In this document: positions 1-6,620 of the stretch, piece after piece | Layout: the number at the start of each line of letters is the position of its first letter | Numbering within the stretch: position 1 is the first letter of the stretch | Assembly (NCBI GenBank): GCA_028821635.1 | Contig: JAPPDO010000031.1 | Coordinates: forward strand, 1-8,263 | Direction: 5' to 3' | From: Ekhidna sp. | GTDB taxonomy: Bacteria > Bacteroidota > Bacteroidia > Cytophagales > Cyclobacteriaceae | DNA: 8,263 nucleotides | Notes under the pieces: generated by a model | Told to the model about the DNA's origin: nothing | Databases searched by the model: none | Seen by the model: only the letters and a program-made list of their open reading frames with translations | Translations under genes and position numbers: made by a program

Positions 1-1
1 C

Positions 2-118
2 CGCTCTCAAGCGTTAGCTACAGCCGGCGCGGCTGGGTGGTGGTACTTACATTATTATAAAGAGAATAACTATTCATTCCGGCTGCTTGGCGCCTTATCT
101 GAAAACGAGTTTGTGTGA
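2..118 (+). CDS. C-terminal fragment of an unidentified protein (partial at left edge)
   Basis: An open frame enters from the left window edge and stops at TGA 116-118, giving the last 38 residues of a protein. The fragment is rich in Ala and Gly, then aromatic (GWWYLHYYKENN), and ends LLGALSENEFV. The stretch is clearly more GC-rich than the AT-rich DNA that follows its stop, which fits coding sequence ending there. The gene converges on gldC. I do not recognise the family; the aromatic/hydrophobic patch could be the end of a membrane segment, but too little is visible. It could also be a chance open frame. Confidence 0.45.
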   Translation, partial: RSQALATAGAAGWWYLHYYKENNYSFRLLGALSENEFV

Positions 119-202
119 CTGATTTGTCCATGATTTTTAAATTATTAAATTAAACGTTTTATACATGAGCGTAAAAGAACAACGAAATTATCAAATTTGC
201 AA

Positions 203-240
203 GGCATTTTAAAAATTTTTTAACTTATGCCAAATTTTTT
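203..240. terminator. Candidate bidirectional terminator hairpin between convergent genes
   Basis: GGCAT at 203-207 pairs with ATGCC at 227-231, and an inner A/T-only palindrome (209-223) extends the stem. On the plus strand it is followed by AAATTTTTT (232-240), a U-tract that could stop the gene ending at 118. On the minus strand it lies about 80 nt beyond the gldC stop and is preceded by A-rich sequence, but the U-tract is poorer. The G/C part of the stem is only five pairs, so strength is uncertain. Confidence 0.35.
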
Positions 241-312
241 CTGTGTAAGAACTTAGCGTACTCTATCGTTTTCGGTTCAATTCTGATATTTTTTTTTAAT
301 ACGGAAAAAACA

Positions 313-642
313 CTAACCTTCTTTTTTGACATGCTTCACTAATCTATCGCAAAGTCCGGAGATTTGTGAACTCATGTATTCGTCGCCGGTGGCATTTAAT
401 ATGCTCTGAGAGAGACCTCCGAGACAGTCAATATAAAAGTGCTTCATCTCATCAACGGGCATGTCTTTTGTCCAGAGATCAATGCGCATGGTGTTTTTAT
501 TTTTGTGATCCCATAAAGAAACGCTCACTGACTTAGTCTCCGAAAATCCCGACTGATCTTTATCGTCTGCGTCCCATCTTATCCTTTCGGGCACGTTTTC
601 CTTATCTAACTCAACGATGAATTTGATTTCTGATTTTTTCAT
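313..642 (-). CDS. gldC: GldC, gliding-motility-associated protein
   Basis: This 109-residue protein matches the GldC family in length and character: a small soluble protein without signal peptide, opening MKKSEIKFIVELDKENVPE, with a central WDHKNKNTMRIDLWTKDMPVDEMKHF-like region (about residues 44-69) and a C-terminal helix. GldC is a cytoplasmic or membrane-associated accessory of Bacteroidota gliding and type 9 secretion. It is reported to support efficient gliding rather than being essential, and its biochemical activity is unknown. It is the last gene of the minus-strand run, 15 bp after the M48 protease gene, so it is probably co-transcribed with it. No gldB is adjacent here, unlike the gldB-gldC pairing known from Flavobacterium. 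Confidence 0.88.
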   Translation of the reverse strand: MKKSEIKFIVELDKENVPERIRWDADDKDQSGFSETKSVSVSLWDHKNKNTMRIDLWTKDMPVDEMKHFYIDCLGGLSQSILNATGDEYMSSQISGLCDRLVKHVKKEG

Positions 643-657
643 TGAACAACTTTGATT

Positions 658-1470
658 TTAAGGCAGCAACGCTTTTAACGCATTTATTTTGGAGCCGTCG
701 GCATCAAGAAAAGTAGTATCACACCTTATGCTTGCTGCTTTCTTATTTATGTTCTCTATCCGGTTATTTGATCCCGGATGGGTGCTCAAAAATTCAGGAT
801 TAAATGCCTCTTGGTTCGCTGTCAGCTTTTTGAAAAATGAAGCTGCTCCATTGCAGGCATAATCGGTATCGGACAGATACTCTACAGATAAGTTATCAGC
901 CTCGATCGCTGCATCCCGACTAAACTTCAACGCCTCCGTTCCCACCAAACTACCGATGATTTGCTGTATCATTTCAGGCTGTCCTCCATTCAACGCCTCT
1001 GTTAAGACGGCAACGCTGAATTGTCTCTGAAGTGCTTTAGAGATGTGTCTCCGCTCAGCGTGAGCTACCTCATGGCTAATAATGGCAGCAAGATCATCTT
1101 CTCGGTCAAGGAAGTACATGAGGCCGGAGTAAATGTAAATATATCCGCCCGGTGCAGCGAACGCATTCAGGATTTGATCATCGTTAATAATATGCAGTTT
1201 CCAAAGGAATTTATCTCTGTGTGTGATTGTATCCGAATTAAGTATTTTTTGAAGTATTCCATCCAAAATAGCATAAGCCTTGGCATGTTGTGTTCTGTCC
1301 AGAATTGGAAACTGAACGGGGTCTGACTCCATTGCAGCATCAACCTTCATGCCTAGTGCCACGTCGTCATCTATGGAGAAAGAAAGTAGATCTGCGTTAT
1401 TTTCACAAGATTCGATAATTGCTATTGACAGAAAGGCGATGATTGGTAAAGTTGCTTTAATGTAGTTCAT
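658..1470 (-). CDS. M48-family zinc metalloprotease, probable lipoprotein
   Basis: This is a 270-residue M48 (Ste24/HtpX/BepA-like) peptidase. The zinc site HEVAH is at residues 133-137, in ISHEVAHAERRH. The third ligand is probably Glu190 in the AAIEADNLSVEYL motif, and the family's STHPGSNNRIENI segment is at about 229-241. The N-terminus has a short charged region, a hydrophobic stretch (about 6-19) and a plausible lipobox IESC with Cys22, so I infer an envelope-anchored periplasmic lipoprotein. Relatives process or degrade misfolded envelope and outer-membrane proteins. No TPR domain follows the catalytic domain, so it is smaller than BepA. The start codon overlaps the ribF stop as ATGA (1467-1470), implying translational coupling, and gldC follows after 15 bp. 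The actual substrate is unknown. Confidence 0.88.
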   Translation of the reverse strand: MNYIKATLPIIAFLSIAIIESCENNADLLSFSIDDDVALGMKVDAAMESDPVQFPILDRTQHAKAYAILDGILQKILNSDTITHRDKFLWKLHIINDDQILNAFAAPGGYIYIYSGLMYFLDREDDLAAIISHEVAHAERRHISKALQRQFSVAVLTEALNGGQPEMIQQIIGSLVGTEALKFSRDAAIEADNLSVEYLSDTDYACNGAASFFKKLTANQEAFNPEFLSTHPGSNNRIENINKKAASIRCDTTFLDADGSKINALKALLP

Positions 1471-2390
1471 GCGAGTATTTTTTGGGCTTCTGACTTATCT
1501 ATTTCCAGCTGTCTCTTTAATTCTTCCATTGAATTGAACTTTATCTCCTTCCTTAATAGCTTGATAAATTCAATGGTGAGTTCTTTATCATATATGTCTG
1601 CTTCAAAGTTAAATAAGTGTGCTTCGATTGTTCGTTGAGAACCTTTTAACGTTGGCTTTAAACCAATATTTACCATTCCTCCATACTTTTTGTCCCCAAA
1701 CAAGGCCCTCATCGCATAGGCACCGTCTGCGGGCAGTAACTTGTAAAAGTCCTCAATTTGAATATTTGCTGTGGGGAATCCCATCTTTCTTCCGTTTTTC
1801 TCTCCATGCACCACTCTGCCTTTGATCGTGTAGTTCCTGCCTAGCAAGGACTTGGCAAAAGCCACATCCCCTTCCATAAGTGCATTTCTGATTTTTGTTG
1901 AACTTACGCCAATACTATCAATATCTTGCTTTAGAATTTCCTGGATCTGAAAACCATAATCCGATGCCTTGGACTTTAGAAATTCAATATTGCCTTCACG
2001 ATTGTTACCAAAGTGATGGTCGTATCCGATGAATAATTTTTTTGTATTTACCTTTTCCAACAGGACTTTTTTAACAAACTCATCTGCTGACACTTGCGAG
2101 AGCGCAGGTGTAAATGCAATTTTTAAGATATAATCTACTCCTAACGACTCAATTAGCTCTGCCTTTTCGTTAAATGTTGAGAGAAGTCTCAGATTAGTAT
2201 CTTTTTTTAAAATAAATCCGGGATGCGGCCAAAAAGTGATTAAAATGCTGCTTCCGTCATTAGCTTTAGCCTCTTCAACAAGTTTCCTCAAAATTGCCTG
2301 ATGACCAACGTGTACGCCATCAAATGTACCCATCGTCACCACTGAATACCCGTTCAGAGAAAAGCTCTCCAAATGGTCAACTATCTTCAT
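1467..2390 (-). CDS. ribF: Bifunctional riboflavin kinase / FAD synthetase
   Basis: This 307-residue cytoplasmic enzyme makes FMN from riboflavin and ATP, then FAD from FMN and ATP. The N-terminal adenylyltransferase domain (about 1-175) shows the nucleotidyltransferase motif GTFDGVHVGH at 21-30, WPHPG at 54-58, YDHHFG at 123-128 and SSTKIR at 163-168. The C-terminal flavokinase domain (about 185-306) shows GFPTAN at 204-209 and the conserved Glu257 in the EAHLF segment. Length and domain order are those of the normal bacterial bifunctional enzyme. The start overlaps the 3' end of truB by 14 bp, and the end overlaps the protease start as ATGA. The truB-ribF pairing is common in bacteria. Confidence 0.96.
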   Translation of the reverse strand: MKIVDHLESFSLNGYSVVTMGTFDGVHVGHQAILRKLVEEAKANDGSSILITFWPHPGFILKKDTNLRLLSTFNEKAELIESLGVDYILKIAFTPALSQVSADEFVKKVLLEKVNTKKLFIGYDHHFGNNREGNIEFLKSKASDYGFQIQEILKQDIDSIGVSSTKIRNALMEGDVAFAKSLLGRNYTIKGRVVHGEKNGRKMGFPTANIQIEDFYKLLPADGAYAMRALFGDKKYGGMVNIGLKPTLKGSQRTIEAHLFNFEADIYDKELTIEFIKLLRKEIKFNSMEELKRQLEIDKSEAQKILA

Positions 2391-3051
2391 GTTGTTGGTC
2401 TATAAATTCTTCTATTTCAAGTGCGTCGTCTAGGTCGTAATCACCTACTTTGGTTCTTGTTAGCTTTTTTAAATACGCACCCACTCCTAATTTTTCCCCA
2501 AAATCATGGGCTAAGGTTCTGACGTAGGTTCCTTTTGAACAAGTGACCTCAAAATCAATCTCCGGTATTCTTTCGGTTGAAATCGTAAAATCATAGATAT
2601 GAATACTTCTTGGATCAATTTTTACTTCTCTGTTATCACGTGCTTTTTTGTAGGCTCTTTCGCCGTCCACTTTGATAGCAGAATAAGCCGGAGGTATCTG
2701 TTGAATCGTTCCGGTCAATTCATTTTTCACTCTTTCAAAATCCTCCTTCACCAAATGCTGCCAATGCGCCTGACCGTTAAAAGCTGTTTCTAAATCGTAT
2801 GAAGGAGTGGTTTTGCCTATCTCCATAATGCCACAGTACGTTTTATTCAGACCTTGCAGTTCGCTTAGTTTTTTGGTGAATTTTCCCGTTCCGATCAATA
2901 ACAGTCCGGTAGCTAAGGGATCCAGGGTTCCGGCGTGCCCAATCTTTTTTATCTTGAGTGTATTTCTAAGTTTTTTGATAACATCAAAAGAAGTCCAATT
3001 TAAGGGTTTATTGATCAATAACAACCTTCCTTTCTCATAAGTATTGTGCAT
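2377..3051 (-). CDS. truB: tRNA pseudouridine(55) synthase TruB
   Basis: The enzyme converts U55 of the tRNA T-loop to pseudouridine. With the start chosen here (ATG at 3049-3051) it has 224 residues. It opens with the family's GRLLLINKPLNWTSFDVIKKLRN-type segment and carries the catalytic motif GHAGTLDPLATGLL with Asp44. Further conserved parts are the KTYCGIMEIGKTTPSYD region, PPAYSAIKVDGERAYKKAR and CSKGTYVRTLAHDFG. The frame stays open 34 codons upstream, to an ATG at 3153, but that extension would lie entirely inside uppP and has no family similarity, so I prefer the inner ATG, two bases after the uppP stop. The C-terminus lacks a PUA domain, as in many shorter bacterial TruB proteins. 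Confidence 0.95.
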   Translation of the reverse strand: MHNTYEKGRLLLINKPLNWTSFDVIKKLRNTLKIKKIGHAGTLDPLATGLLLIGTGKFTKKLSELQGLNKTYCGIMEIGKTTPSYDLETAFNGQAHWQHLVKEDFERVKNELTGTIQQIPPAYSAIKVDGERAYKKARDNREVKIDPRSIHIYDFTISTERIPEIDFEVTCSKGTYVRTLAHDFGEKLGVGAYLKKLTRTKVGDYDLDDALEIEEFIDQQHEDS

Positions 3052-3053
3052 CA

Positions 3054-3842
3054 CTATAGCGTTGATATAATCGCAAGAAGGCCCACTATTAAACAATAAA
3101 GTGCAAAATAAGAGAGCTTGCCTTTTCTTACGATTCGAGTCATCCATCTGCACGCCGCAAATCCTGAAATGAACGAAGTAATGAATCCAACTACAAGCGG
3201 TAGAACTGCGATTTTATGAATGGAAGGCGTTTCTGCATAGTCTTTAAATTGAAGAATGCTTGCTCCCATAATTGGAAGAAGAACCATCAAAAAGGAAAAT
3301 TTTGCCGCTTTTGAGCGCTCAACGCCCATCATAAGGGCTGTAGAGATAGTGGCTCCGGATCGAGAAATTCCGGGCATCACTGCAAAAGCCTGAGCAATGC
3401 CGATTATTAATGATGAGACTAAATCCACCGCTTTAGTTCCACCCTTTTTACGGTGAGCAAAAAAGAGTAACAGGCTTGTGATGAGAAGCATGGAGCCTAC
3501 AAGGAGTAAATTGCCACTGAAAAAGGGAACTATTTCGTCTTTAAACAGAAGGCCAATGATAAGGACGGGCATCATGGAAACAAGAATCAGGACTACAAAT
3601 CTTGTGGATTCATTCCATTGAAGTTTTGATATCTCTTGTAAAATAATTGAAATATCTCCTCTAAAAACGACTATCGTAGATAAGACCGTTGCCAGATGGA
3701 CGACTACGGCAAAAAGAAGGTTTCCGTCCGTCTCAACGCCGAACAGAACGGATCCAATTTCAAGATGTCCGCTGCTGCTTACCGGCAAAAATTCTGTAAG
3801 ACCCTGAATTAACCCTAAAATCAGTGCTTCGATCCAGGTCAT
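3054..3842 (-). CDS. uppP: Undecaprenyl-diphosphate phosphatase (UppP/BacA)
   Basis: This 262-residue polytopic inner-membrane enzyme dephosphorylates undecaprenyl diphosphate, recycling the lipid carrier for peptidoglycan and other surface glycans. Known overproduction phenotypes include bacitracin resistance. Motif 1 is visible as QGLTEFLPVSSSGHLEI (about 13-29, with Glu17 and His26), and motif 2 as MPGISRSGATIS (about 156-167, with Arg161). Several hydrophobic segments fill the rest, and the length is normal for BacA. The start overlaps the DUF3098 stop as ATGA (3839-3842) and truB follows after two bases, so it lies well inside an operon. Its nearness to ftsX places two peptidoglycan-related functions together. 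Confidence 0.96.
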   Translation of the reverse strand: MTWIEALILGLIQGLTEFLPVSSSGHLEIGSVLFGVETDGNLLFAVVVHLATVLSTIVVFRGDISIILQEISKLQWNESTRFVVLILVSMMPVLIIGLLFKDEIVPFFSGNLLLVGSMLLITSLLLFFAHRKKGGTKAVDLVSSLIIGIAQAFAVMPGISRSGATISTALMMGVERSKAAKFSFLMVLLPIMGASILQFKDYAETPSIHKIAVLPLVVGFITSFISGFAACRWMTRIVRKGKLSYFALYCLIVGLLAIISTL

Positions 3843-4057
3843 TCAGGCTTTTCCCTTGACTTGTAAAATAGTGCTACAAATTGAATGAGGAATCCGAGCA
3901 TCACGGTGACAGGGCCTACCGTTAATCCCATGCTGCCAAAACCATAAGGCTCATTGTCCATTGTCATAAATATGAATCCAAGGATCAAAACAACAACACC
4001 GATAATCATAATCACGTAGTTTATTTTACCGAAGGCCAATTTTCTTTTTTCAGACAT
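3839..4057 (-). CDS. DUF3098 small membrane protein
   Basis: This 72-residue protein has a short basic N-terminus (MSEKRKLAFGKINY), a first membrane segment at about 13-32, a short loop with DNEPYGFGSMGLTVGP, a second membrane segment at about 45-65 and a charged tail. Size, two-helix layout and position between ftsX and uppP match the DUF3098 family of Bacteroidota, whose function is unknown. The gene begins three bases after the ftsX stop and shares an ATGA with uppP. The constant place between a divisome permease and a lipid-carrier phosphatase suggests a cell-wall role, but this is inference from context only. Confidence 0.85.
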   Translation of the reverse strand: MSEKRKLAFGKINYVIMIIGVVVLILGFIFMTMDNEPYGFGSMGLTVGPVTVMLGFLIQFVALFYKSREKPE

Positions 4058-4060
4058 AAA

Positions 4061-4954
4061 TCAATAGAGTTCGTCCAATGACATTTTTAAATATTTATTA
4101 ATAGCTCTCAGAGAGCTTAAATACCCAACAATCATCCCGACGGAAAGGATTATACCATATAAAACCAAAAAACCTTCTATGTCTTGCAACTCTTCAAGTC
4201 CGTAAATGGATGAGTTCATGTATTCGGTAAATCCCCAAATCGCACCACAAGCGAGAAAGCCGCCAATGAGCCCGTAAGTCAGCGAGCGCATAAGAAACGG
4301 GCGTTGAATAAATTTTGAGGTAGCTCCAACTAATTGCATACTTCTAATGAGAAACCGTTGAGAGAATAACGCAAGTTTAATGGTGTTATTGATTAATACC
4401 ACGACTACAAAAATTGCAAATACTGCAATGCCAAGCAAAACAAGACCTATTTTTGTTACATTTTGATTAATGCTTTCAATCAAACTTTCTTCATACGAAA
4501 CTTCAAAAACCCCTCTCATAGCCTCAATTTCAGATTTAATTTGAGAGAGACTATCTAAGGCTTGGTAGCCCCCGTAGATTTTCACGGCCAGAAGATCTCT
4601 CAGTGGATTATCCCCGAGAAAAGCCTTAAAATCCTCACCTGTAGCTGCGATAAACTCAAGGGCTGCCTCTTCTTTGGTGATAAGCTCTATCTGAGGTTCA
4701 TTGTCTTTCATTAGGGTGTAGGGCTTGGAAGAGATCGACGTTCTTATCTTATTAAGCTCAGACTGGGAGAGGTTCTTGTTTAGATAAACTTGAATTTCAA
4801 TATTTTCCCGAATTCGATTGCCAAGTTTTGAACTGTGAAGAAGTATCCAGCCAAAGAGACCCAGCACACACAAAGCAATGGTGATACTAAAGATTACGCT
4901 GACGAACGGATAGCTCCCAAGTTTTCTTTTTTTTCGTACCTTCTTCTCCTCCAT
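4061..4954 (-). CDS. ftsX: Cell-division ABC transporter permease FtsX
   Basis: The 297-residue protein has the FtsX layout: a basic cytoplasmic N-terminus (MEEKKVRKKRKLGSYP), TM1 at about 17-39, an extracytoplasmic domain at about 45-165, and three more membrane segments at about 168-189, 222-244 and 262-284. The conserved cytoplasmic loop between TM2 and TM3 is NNTIKLALFSQRFLIRSMQLVGATSKFIQRPF-like (about 189-220). With the ATPase FtsE, FtsX transmits ATP-driven conformational change to peptidoglycan hydrolases at the division site. No ftsE lies in this window; the phylum often encodes it elsewhere. Its start is 39 bp downstream of the anti-sigma-like gene and DUF3098 follows after three bases. 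Confidence 0.95.
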   Translation of the reverse strand: MEEKKVRKKRKLGSYPFVSVIFSITIALCVLGLFGWILLHSSKLGNRIRENIEIQVYLNKNLSQSELNKIRTSISSKPYTLMKDNEPQIELITKEEAALEFIAATGEDFKAFLGDNPLRDLLAVKIYGGYQALDSLSQIKSEIEAMRGVFEVSYEESLIESINQNVTKIGLVLLGIAVFAIFVVVVLINNTIKLALFSQRFLIRSMQLVGATSKFIQRPFLMRSLTYGLIGGFLACGAIWGFTEYMNSSIYGLEELQDIEGFLVLYGIILSVGMIVGYLSSLRAINKYLKMSLDELY

Positions 4955-4993
4955 TAACCATAAAGTTACAGGATAAACAAATGTAATTCAGAC

Positions 4994-5875
4994 TTATTTG
5001 CTCTCCCGAAGTATCCGGAGTTCTTCAATGACTTTCTGTTCAACAACTTCCGGCAGGATGCTGAGCCTGTCGGTGGTTTCAACTTTGTAATATTTGTTAA
5101 GGTATTTAATGTAGATACGTCTACCATTTGCGCTATTGATTTCAAGGATTTCATAGGGAACCTTGTCAAAGTCACCACTCAAAAACAGCTTACCATCATA
5201 ATATTTATACCTGACATCTAAGCTTTTGGTAATTTCAGTCTCTACTTCAATAGGATCTCGAGTTGGTTTACTTAACTCATCACCGGACAACTCATCGGAA
5301 AAGGAGGTTTGCAAGGCTTTGTCATCCTGCAAACTTGTTATTTCAGGAACTTCAAACGACGGAACAAACACTTTCTTATCCTCCTTTGAAATTGTCTTAT
5401 CCGTTGCAAAATCCTCCGCTTTTTGGTTAGTTTCTAGGGATTTGGATGTTGTTTCTAATGAGTTAATCTTTCCATCAAAGATTTTTGCAGGGGTAATCCT
5501 GTCGAAAGTGATTGATTCCGGTCTTGGTGCATCTATGGTTACATCTGACAGCGGAGTAACCTTTTTGTCAGACTCCCCGTAAAAATAAATTCCTGTACCT
5601 ATAATAGTAGCTACAGATACTCCTAATAAAGATTTTATTAGTGCGGGCTGGCTTCCGAATGATGTCCATGCCGGAGTAAGATCAATGGCATCAAGCCTGG
5701 ATTTCAACTGGCTTTTTCTGTAGCCCTTTAGTCCGTCAATAATTTCCTTTTGAAGATTACTTTCCGAAAGCAGTGACGGGTCTTTTGCTAATTCCCGTTC
5801 AAAAGAATCCACTTCATCAGGTGTCATCTTCCCTGCATGATAATCATCAATTTTTTCTTGGAAGAGTTCGCTCAT
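4994..5875 (-). CDS. Single-pass membrane protein, anti-sigma-factor-like, partner of the upstream ECF sigma factor
   Basis: The 293-residue protein has a charged cytoplasmic part (1-78) opening MSELFQEKIDDYHAGKMTPDEVDSF, similar in style to the N-termini of Bacteroidota anti-sigma factors. One membrane segment follows (about 79-99), then a low-complexity Ser/Thr/Asp/Lys-rich linker (about 103-217, with SLETTSKSLETN at 139-150) and a C-terminal domain (about 218-293) rich in Tyr, Gly and beta-type residues. There is no cysteine in the whole protein, so it lacks the HxxxCxxC zinc site of classical ZAS anti-sigma factors. Its ATG overlaps the sigma stop as TAATG (one shared base), which implies translational coupling. 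The role as anti-sigma or sensor is inferred from order, topology and the N-terminus; I do not recognise the C-terminal domain. Confidence 0.6.
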   Translation of the reverse strand: MSELFQEKIDDYHAGKMTPDEVDSFERELAKDPSLLSESNLQKEIIDGLKGYRKSQLKSRLDAIDLTPAWTSFGSQPALIKSLLGVSVATIIGTGIYFYGESDKKVTPLSDVTIDAPRPESITFDRITPAKIFDGKINSLETTSKSLETNQKAEDFATDKTISKEDKKVFVPSFEVPEITSLQDDKALQTSFSDELSGDELSKPTRDPIEVETEITKSLDVRYKYYDGKLFLSGDFDKVPYEILEINSANGRRIYIKYLNKYYKVETTDRLSILPEVVEQKVIEELRILRESK

Positions 5876-6414
5876 TAATCAAAAAAATCTTCCGTTGTGT
5901 ACCTTAATTTTATCAAACTATCTAGTTTTTTTTTACACTTATACTTTTTTGTCTTTGCTGTATCAGTGTTTGCGAATTGCATTTTATTTGCAATCTCTTG
6001 CATGTTCATCCCATCGAAATAGTAGTATGTCAGCACTTTTTTACAAACATCCCCTAATTCCTCTATGCACCCTGTCACTATTTTTAGTCGCTCTTTAGAA
6101 TCATGCTGCTGAAAATATTCACCTTCAACTCTTTCTGAACTTAATCTGCTTTTCCGGTCAAGTTCCTTTCGCCATTGATTCAGACAGATGCTGTAAAGAT
6201 ATGTGCTGATCTTTGAAGTTAAAATCAAATCTTTTCTAACAGCTTTCTGCCAGAATACTAACAATGCTTCCTGATATACATCTTTTGCTTCTTCTTCCGT
6301 ACCATCGTTGGACAGAACAATTCTTGTCATCATCCGATAGTACTTTTTGTACAAATAGTCAAGAGCCTGCTCATCACCGCAACTGATCCGATTTAGAATT
6401 TCACTGTCCTTCAT
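5875..6414 (-). CDS. ECF-type RNA polymerase sigma factor (sigma-70 family)
   Basis: The 179-residue protein has only regions sigma-2 and sigma-4, the ECF layout. Region 2 covers about 16-85, with YLYKKYYRMMTRIV and the core-binding DVYQEALLVFWQ at 45-56, ending ISTYLYSICLNQWRKELDR. Region 4 covers about 112-170, with GDVCKKVLTYYYFDGMNMQEIANKM leading into a helix-turn-helix (about 135-162) that ends in a basic KTKKYKCKKKL helix. The linker (86-111) is polar. It directs RNA polymerase to a small regulon that cannot be read from this window. The next gene, overlapping by one base, encodes a membrane protein placed as its likely regulator, and ftsX follows, so the signal may come from the envelope (inference). 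Confidence 0.92.
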   Translation of the reverse strand: MKDSEILNRISCGDEQALDYLYKKYYRMMTRIVLSNDGTEEEAKDVYQEALLVFWQKAVRKDLILTSKISTYLYSICLNQWRKELDRKSRLSSERVEGEYFQQHDSKERLKIVTGCIEELGDVCKKVLTYYYFDGMNMQEIANKMQFANTDTAKTKKYKCKKKLDSLIKLRYTTEDFFD

Positions 6415-6448
6415 TAATCAAATCTTTTATTAATAGGTGCAAGTCAAA

Positions 6449-6480
6449 CAAAGTAACCCCAAACTTTTGGATGATAGAAA
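6449..6480 (-). promoter_or_regulatory. Weak promoter-like sequence before the sigma factor gene
   Basis: On the minus strand a -7-like TTACTTTG (6449-6456) is preceded, 20 bases upstream, by TTTC (6477-6480). Each has one mismatch to the Bacteroidota consensus TTTG / TAnnTTTG. A competing candidate lies further up: TATGTTTG (6525-6532), a perfect TAnnTTTG match, with TTTA 16 bases upstream (6549-6552). The two cannot be separated by eye. Confidence 0.25.
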
Positions 6481-6497
6481 CTGCTGTTTGCAAGACC

Positions 6498-6571
6498 CCT
6501 AGGTTAGAAGGTTTTTACCTTACTCAAACATAATCATCACAGTCATTATAAACCCCTCCTATTAACCTAAG
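6498..6571 (-). promoter_or_regulatory. Structured leader with Shine-Dalgarno and 8-codon mini-ORF upstream of the sigma gene
   Basis: Read on the minus strand, AGGAGG (6555-6560) lies eight bases before an ATG (6544-6546) that opens an eight-codon ORF, MTVMIMFE, ending in TAA (6520-6522). Directly at the stop, AAGGT-AAAA-ACCTT forms a five-pair hairpin (6508-6521). The whole unit is enclosed by a possible nine-pair stem with one G-U, CTTAGGTTA (6563-6571) with TAACCTAGG (6498-6506). Good Shine-Dalgarno sequences are unusual at the other starts in this window. A leader-peptide or structured 5' UTR is possible but all elements are short, and the competing -7 box TATGTTTG overlaps the mini-ORF. 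Confidence 0.25.
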
Positions 6572-6620
6572 CATATATAAATCAGGCGGATTTCATGTCT
6601 CATTCTCGGGAATTTGAATG

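Noticed and set aside
1..110. GC-richer stretch at the left edge considered as a tRNA or other structured RNA.
   Set aside because: Neither strand shows a T-loop motif or cloverleaf arms; an open frame ending at 118 explains it better.
1021..1326. Plus-strand open frame of 101 codons opposite the M48 protease.
   Set aside because: It covers the complement of the HEVAH-containing catalytic region; coding signal belongs to the minus strand.
3052..3153. Upstream ATG extending TruB by 34 residues.
   Set aside because: The extension lies wholly inside the uppP gene on the same strand in another frame, has no resemblance to TruB, and the inner ATG gives a normal N-terminus two bases after the uppP stop.
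5226..5582. Plus-strand open frame of 118 codons, Ser-rich.
   Set aside because: It lies antisense to the low-complexity Ser/Thr/Asp/Lys-rich linker of the anti-sigma-like protein; its composition mirrors that linker and there is no promoter-like or family signal.
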